In this document: one piece after another, positions 23,909-25,277 of the stretch
Layout: each line of letters starts with the position of its first letter
Numbering within the stretch: the stretch's first letter is position 1
NCBI GenBank assembly: GCA_964389475.1
Contig: CAYMFD010000050.1
Span: 1 to 25,277 of the forward strand
Direction of reading: 5' to 3'
DNA: 25,277 nucleotides
Source: CAYMFD01 sp964389475
GTDB lineage: Bacteria > Bacteroidota > Bacteroidia > Chitinophagales > Saprospiraceae
The notes under the pieces: model-generated
Told to the model about the DNA's origin: nothing
Database searches by the model: none
The model's input: only the letters and a program-made list of their open reading frames with translations
Translations under genes and position numbers: made by a program

Positions 23909-23944
23909 TTTTAGGTAAGTGATAAAAAAGTTTGACCTTTAAGT

Positions 23945-24601
23945 ATGTCTAGTAAAACACAAGAGAACTACCTCAAAGCCCTCTACTACTTACATAGCAA
24001 GTCTGTGGATATAGCGGTGTCTGATGTCGCCGGCGTACTCGATGTAAGTACTCCTACGGTCAATGATATGGTCAAAAAGCTACACAAGGCCGGCCTCCTT
24101 ACTTACGAAAAGTACAAACCGATAAAACTCACCGATGAGGGCCTACGGTCAGCAGCTTTGGTCGTACGCAGGCATCGCCTAGCGGAGATCTTTCTGTCAC
24201 AAATCATGGGTTTTGGTTGGGAGGAGGTGCACGATATAGCCGAGGAGATGGAGCATATCAAGAGTACAGCTCTGTTTGATCGTATGGATGACCTGCTGGG
24301 CTATCCTACCGCAGATCCGCACGGCTCACCAATACCTGATAAGGATGGCAATATCAGGGTCGTGAGCTTTATCACTTTATCAGAGGCAAGTATCGGTAGT
24401 ACAGTCATACTGCGAGGACTCAAGGACAGCAATAAGGAGCTCTTACTTTTTCTCAATAGAAAACAAATACAACTCGGTACTAAACTGGTGATCGTCGATA
24501 TCGAAGAATACGATCGTAGTATGTACCTCAACTATACTGCAGGTGGCAAACAACACTTGTCAGGACAGGTCTGCGCCAATCTACTGGTGGAGGTGGTGTG
24601 A
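23945..24601 (+). CDS. DtxR/MntR-family metal-dependent transcriptional regulator
   Basis: 218-aa three-domain regulator. A winged HTH (~1-65; ENYLKALYYL, VSTPTVNDMVKKLHKAGLLTYEKYKPIKLT) is followed by a dimerisation/metal domain (~66-130) and a C-terminal SH3-like FeoA domain (~140-218). Metal ligands of the family can be placed: H77, E81, H96, E100, E103 and H104 (HDIAEEMEH). The position equal to C102 of DtxR is Glu (E100), as in Mn-responsive MntR, but the N-terminal Asp of MntR is Asn (N8). The metal (Mn or Fe) therefore cannot be fixed. With bound metal such proteins repress uptake genes. The divergent TonB receptor and the shared palindrome make that receptor the obvious target, with autoregulation likely. 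Confidence 0.9.
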   Translation: MSSKTQENYLKALYYLHSKSVDIAVSDVAGVLDVSTPTVNDMVKKLHKAGLLTYEKYKPIKLTDEGLRSAALVVRRHRLAEIFLSQIMGFGWEEVHDIAEEMEHIKSTALFDRMDDLLGYPTADPHGSPIPDKDGNIRVVSFITLSEASIGSTVILRGLKDSNKELLLFLNRKQIQLGTKLVIVDIEEYDRSMYLNYTAGGKQHLSGQVCANLLVEVV

Positions 24602-24607
24602 TTTTGT

Positions 24608-24698
24608 GTCGGATTTCGGATGTCGGATTTCGGATGTCAGATTTCGGATGTCAGATTTCAGATACGAGATTTCAGTATTCAGATGTCCGATTTCGGGA
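24608..24698. repeat. Heptanucleotide tandem repeat, about 13 units
   Basis: Bases fall into 13 successive heptamers of the type (G/T)TC(G/A)GAT, the first eight almost perfect and alternating GTC and TTC starts (so also a 14-bp period), the last five decayed. It starts seven bases after the DtxR stop, in the 238-base convergent gap. The remaining ~140 bases (24699-24839) show no gene, promoter or terminator that I can recognise. Confidence 0.9.
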
Positions 24699-24839
24699 GT
24701 GGTTGGATGGACGGACTACTTTGCTATAATGACTTGTAACCATGCGCTATGTGCATAAGCATGACAGACCATGGATTAAAAGAGGACCAACCAGTGAATA
24801 GGTCAACAAAGTGAAGCCCTAACCTCAAAAATTCTTCCT

Positions 24840-25277
24840 TTACATCTTTACCACTCGGACCGTTACCAAGCCCTCGGCATCTTGTTGATCTATTGATATC
24901 ACATACATGCCCTCTGGGTAATCAGCAAGATCGATCTGTGGTACGCCACTGAGGATGTAGGTATCCAATATCTGCCCTTGCATATTACGAATTTGCACCG
25001 TTGCATCTCTCAAGAGCTTCGAACCAATTGTTACTCGACCAACTGTAGGGTTGGGGTAGACAATGGTCTTGTTGCTTGTTTCTTGACTCCAATCTACTGT
25101 ACTCGTCGTGTTGAGGGCTGACCAGTCCAGTATGGTAGGGTCTAAGCGCATGAGGTGTGGGATGTATCCACGATAAGCTTGCTTGCATGGATCATCTTGT
25201 CTTGGTGTCTCTATACCTGCCAAAAATGAGAGATATATCTCATCACGACTCACCCTCCATGCATCTCTCATGACTGG
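24840..25277 (-). CDS. C-terminal part of a T9SS type A cargo protein (5' partial)
   Basis: The frame is open to the window edge (first complete codon CCA at 25277-25275), so the 146 visible residues are the end of a longer protein; ATG at 25271 is unlikely to be the real start. The last ~80 residues form a type A sorting domain: IVYPNPTVGRVTIG, an IRNMQGQILDTY strand, IDLADYPEGMYVISI and a basic VTVRVVKM end. This domain is removed and the cargo anchored or released by the T9SS. The part before it contains FLAGIETPRQDDPC and GYIPHLMRLDPTILDW and was not recognised. It could be an enzyme or an adhesin. It is convergent with the DtxR gene. Confidence 0.8.
   Translation of the reverse strand, partial: PVMRDAWRVSRDEIYLSFLAGIETPRQDDPCKQAYRGYIPHLMRLDPTILDWSALNTTSTVDWSQETSNKTIVYPNPTVGRVTIGSKLLRDATVQIRNMQGQILDTYILSGVPQIDLADYPEGMYVISIDQQDAEGLVTVRVVKM

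Noticed and set aside
24543..24758. 71-codon plus-strand ORF over the end of the DtxR gene and the heptamer tract
   Set aside because: Overlaps the DtxR coding end in another frame, and its repetitive SDF/ISD peptide is a by-product of the 7-base repeat.

Overview
The window looks like a chromosomal piece of a gliding, Bacteroidota-type bacterium, most likely from the Saprospiria/Lewinella side of the phylum (the class is inference). The evidence is a dense set of type IX secretion (T9SS) and gliding-motility families: a PorP/SprF protein, a PorE-like OmpA protein, PorT, a CHU_C-type (type B) C-terminal signal and two type A C-terminal signals. SprB repeats are also present. Several promoters match the Bacteroidota -7 consensus TAnnTTTG. 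Shine-Dalgarno sequences are mostly absent and GC content is moderate.

Layout. 1-2918 (+): the 3' part of a large SprB-repeat adhesin ending in a type A sorting domain and a clear terminator. 2976-3321: an unexplained, possibly structured non-coding gap between two convergent genes. 3322-4932 (-): a YfcE-like metallophosphoesterase and a membrane fatty acid hydroxylase. 5048-14317 (-): a tight four-gene unit read in the order PorP/SprF, PorE-like OmpA, 1741-aa cell-surface protein with CHU_C domain, WbqC family protein. 14441-17553 (-): an operon ubiE, porT, AcpH-like, CaiB-type CoA transferase. 17666-18280 (-): rpmI-rplT without infC, with its own promoter and terminator. 18438-20934 (+): a DUF58 protein, a MarR regulator and a Tas-like aldo/keto reductase. 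20931-21452 (-): an orphan TRAP small permease (DctQ). 21553-24601: a TonB-dependent receptor (-) divergent from a DtxR/MntR regulator (+), with a perfect 16-bp palindrome placed to control both. 24608-24698: a heptanucleotide tandem repeat. 24840-25277 (-): the C-terminus of another type A T9SS cargo.

How the genes fit together. The PorP-PorE-CHU_C triad reads as a dedicated secretion or anchoring module for one giant adhesin, by analogy with SprF and SprB. PorT is a core T9SS component, and the two type A proteins are cargo of the same system. The receptor/DtxR divergon looks like a self-contained metal-uptake switch. No CRISPR array, tRNA, rRNA, transposase or prophage gene was seen. The most interesting items are the metal-uptake divergon, the surface-protein triad with a GTG-coupled WbqC gene, the paired unnamed domain in the first protein, the convergent non-coding gap and the heptamer satellite.
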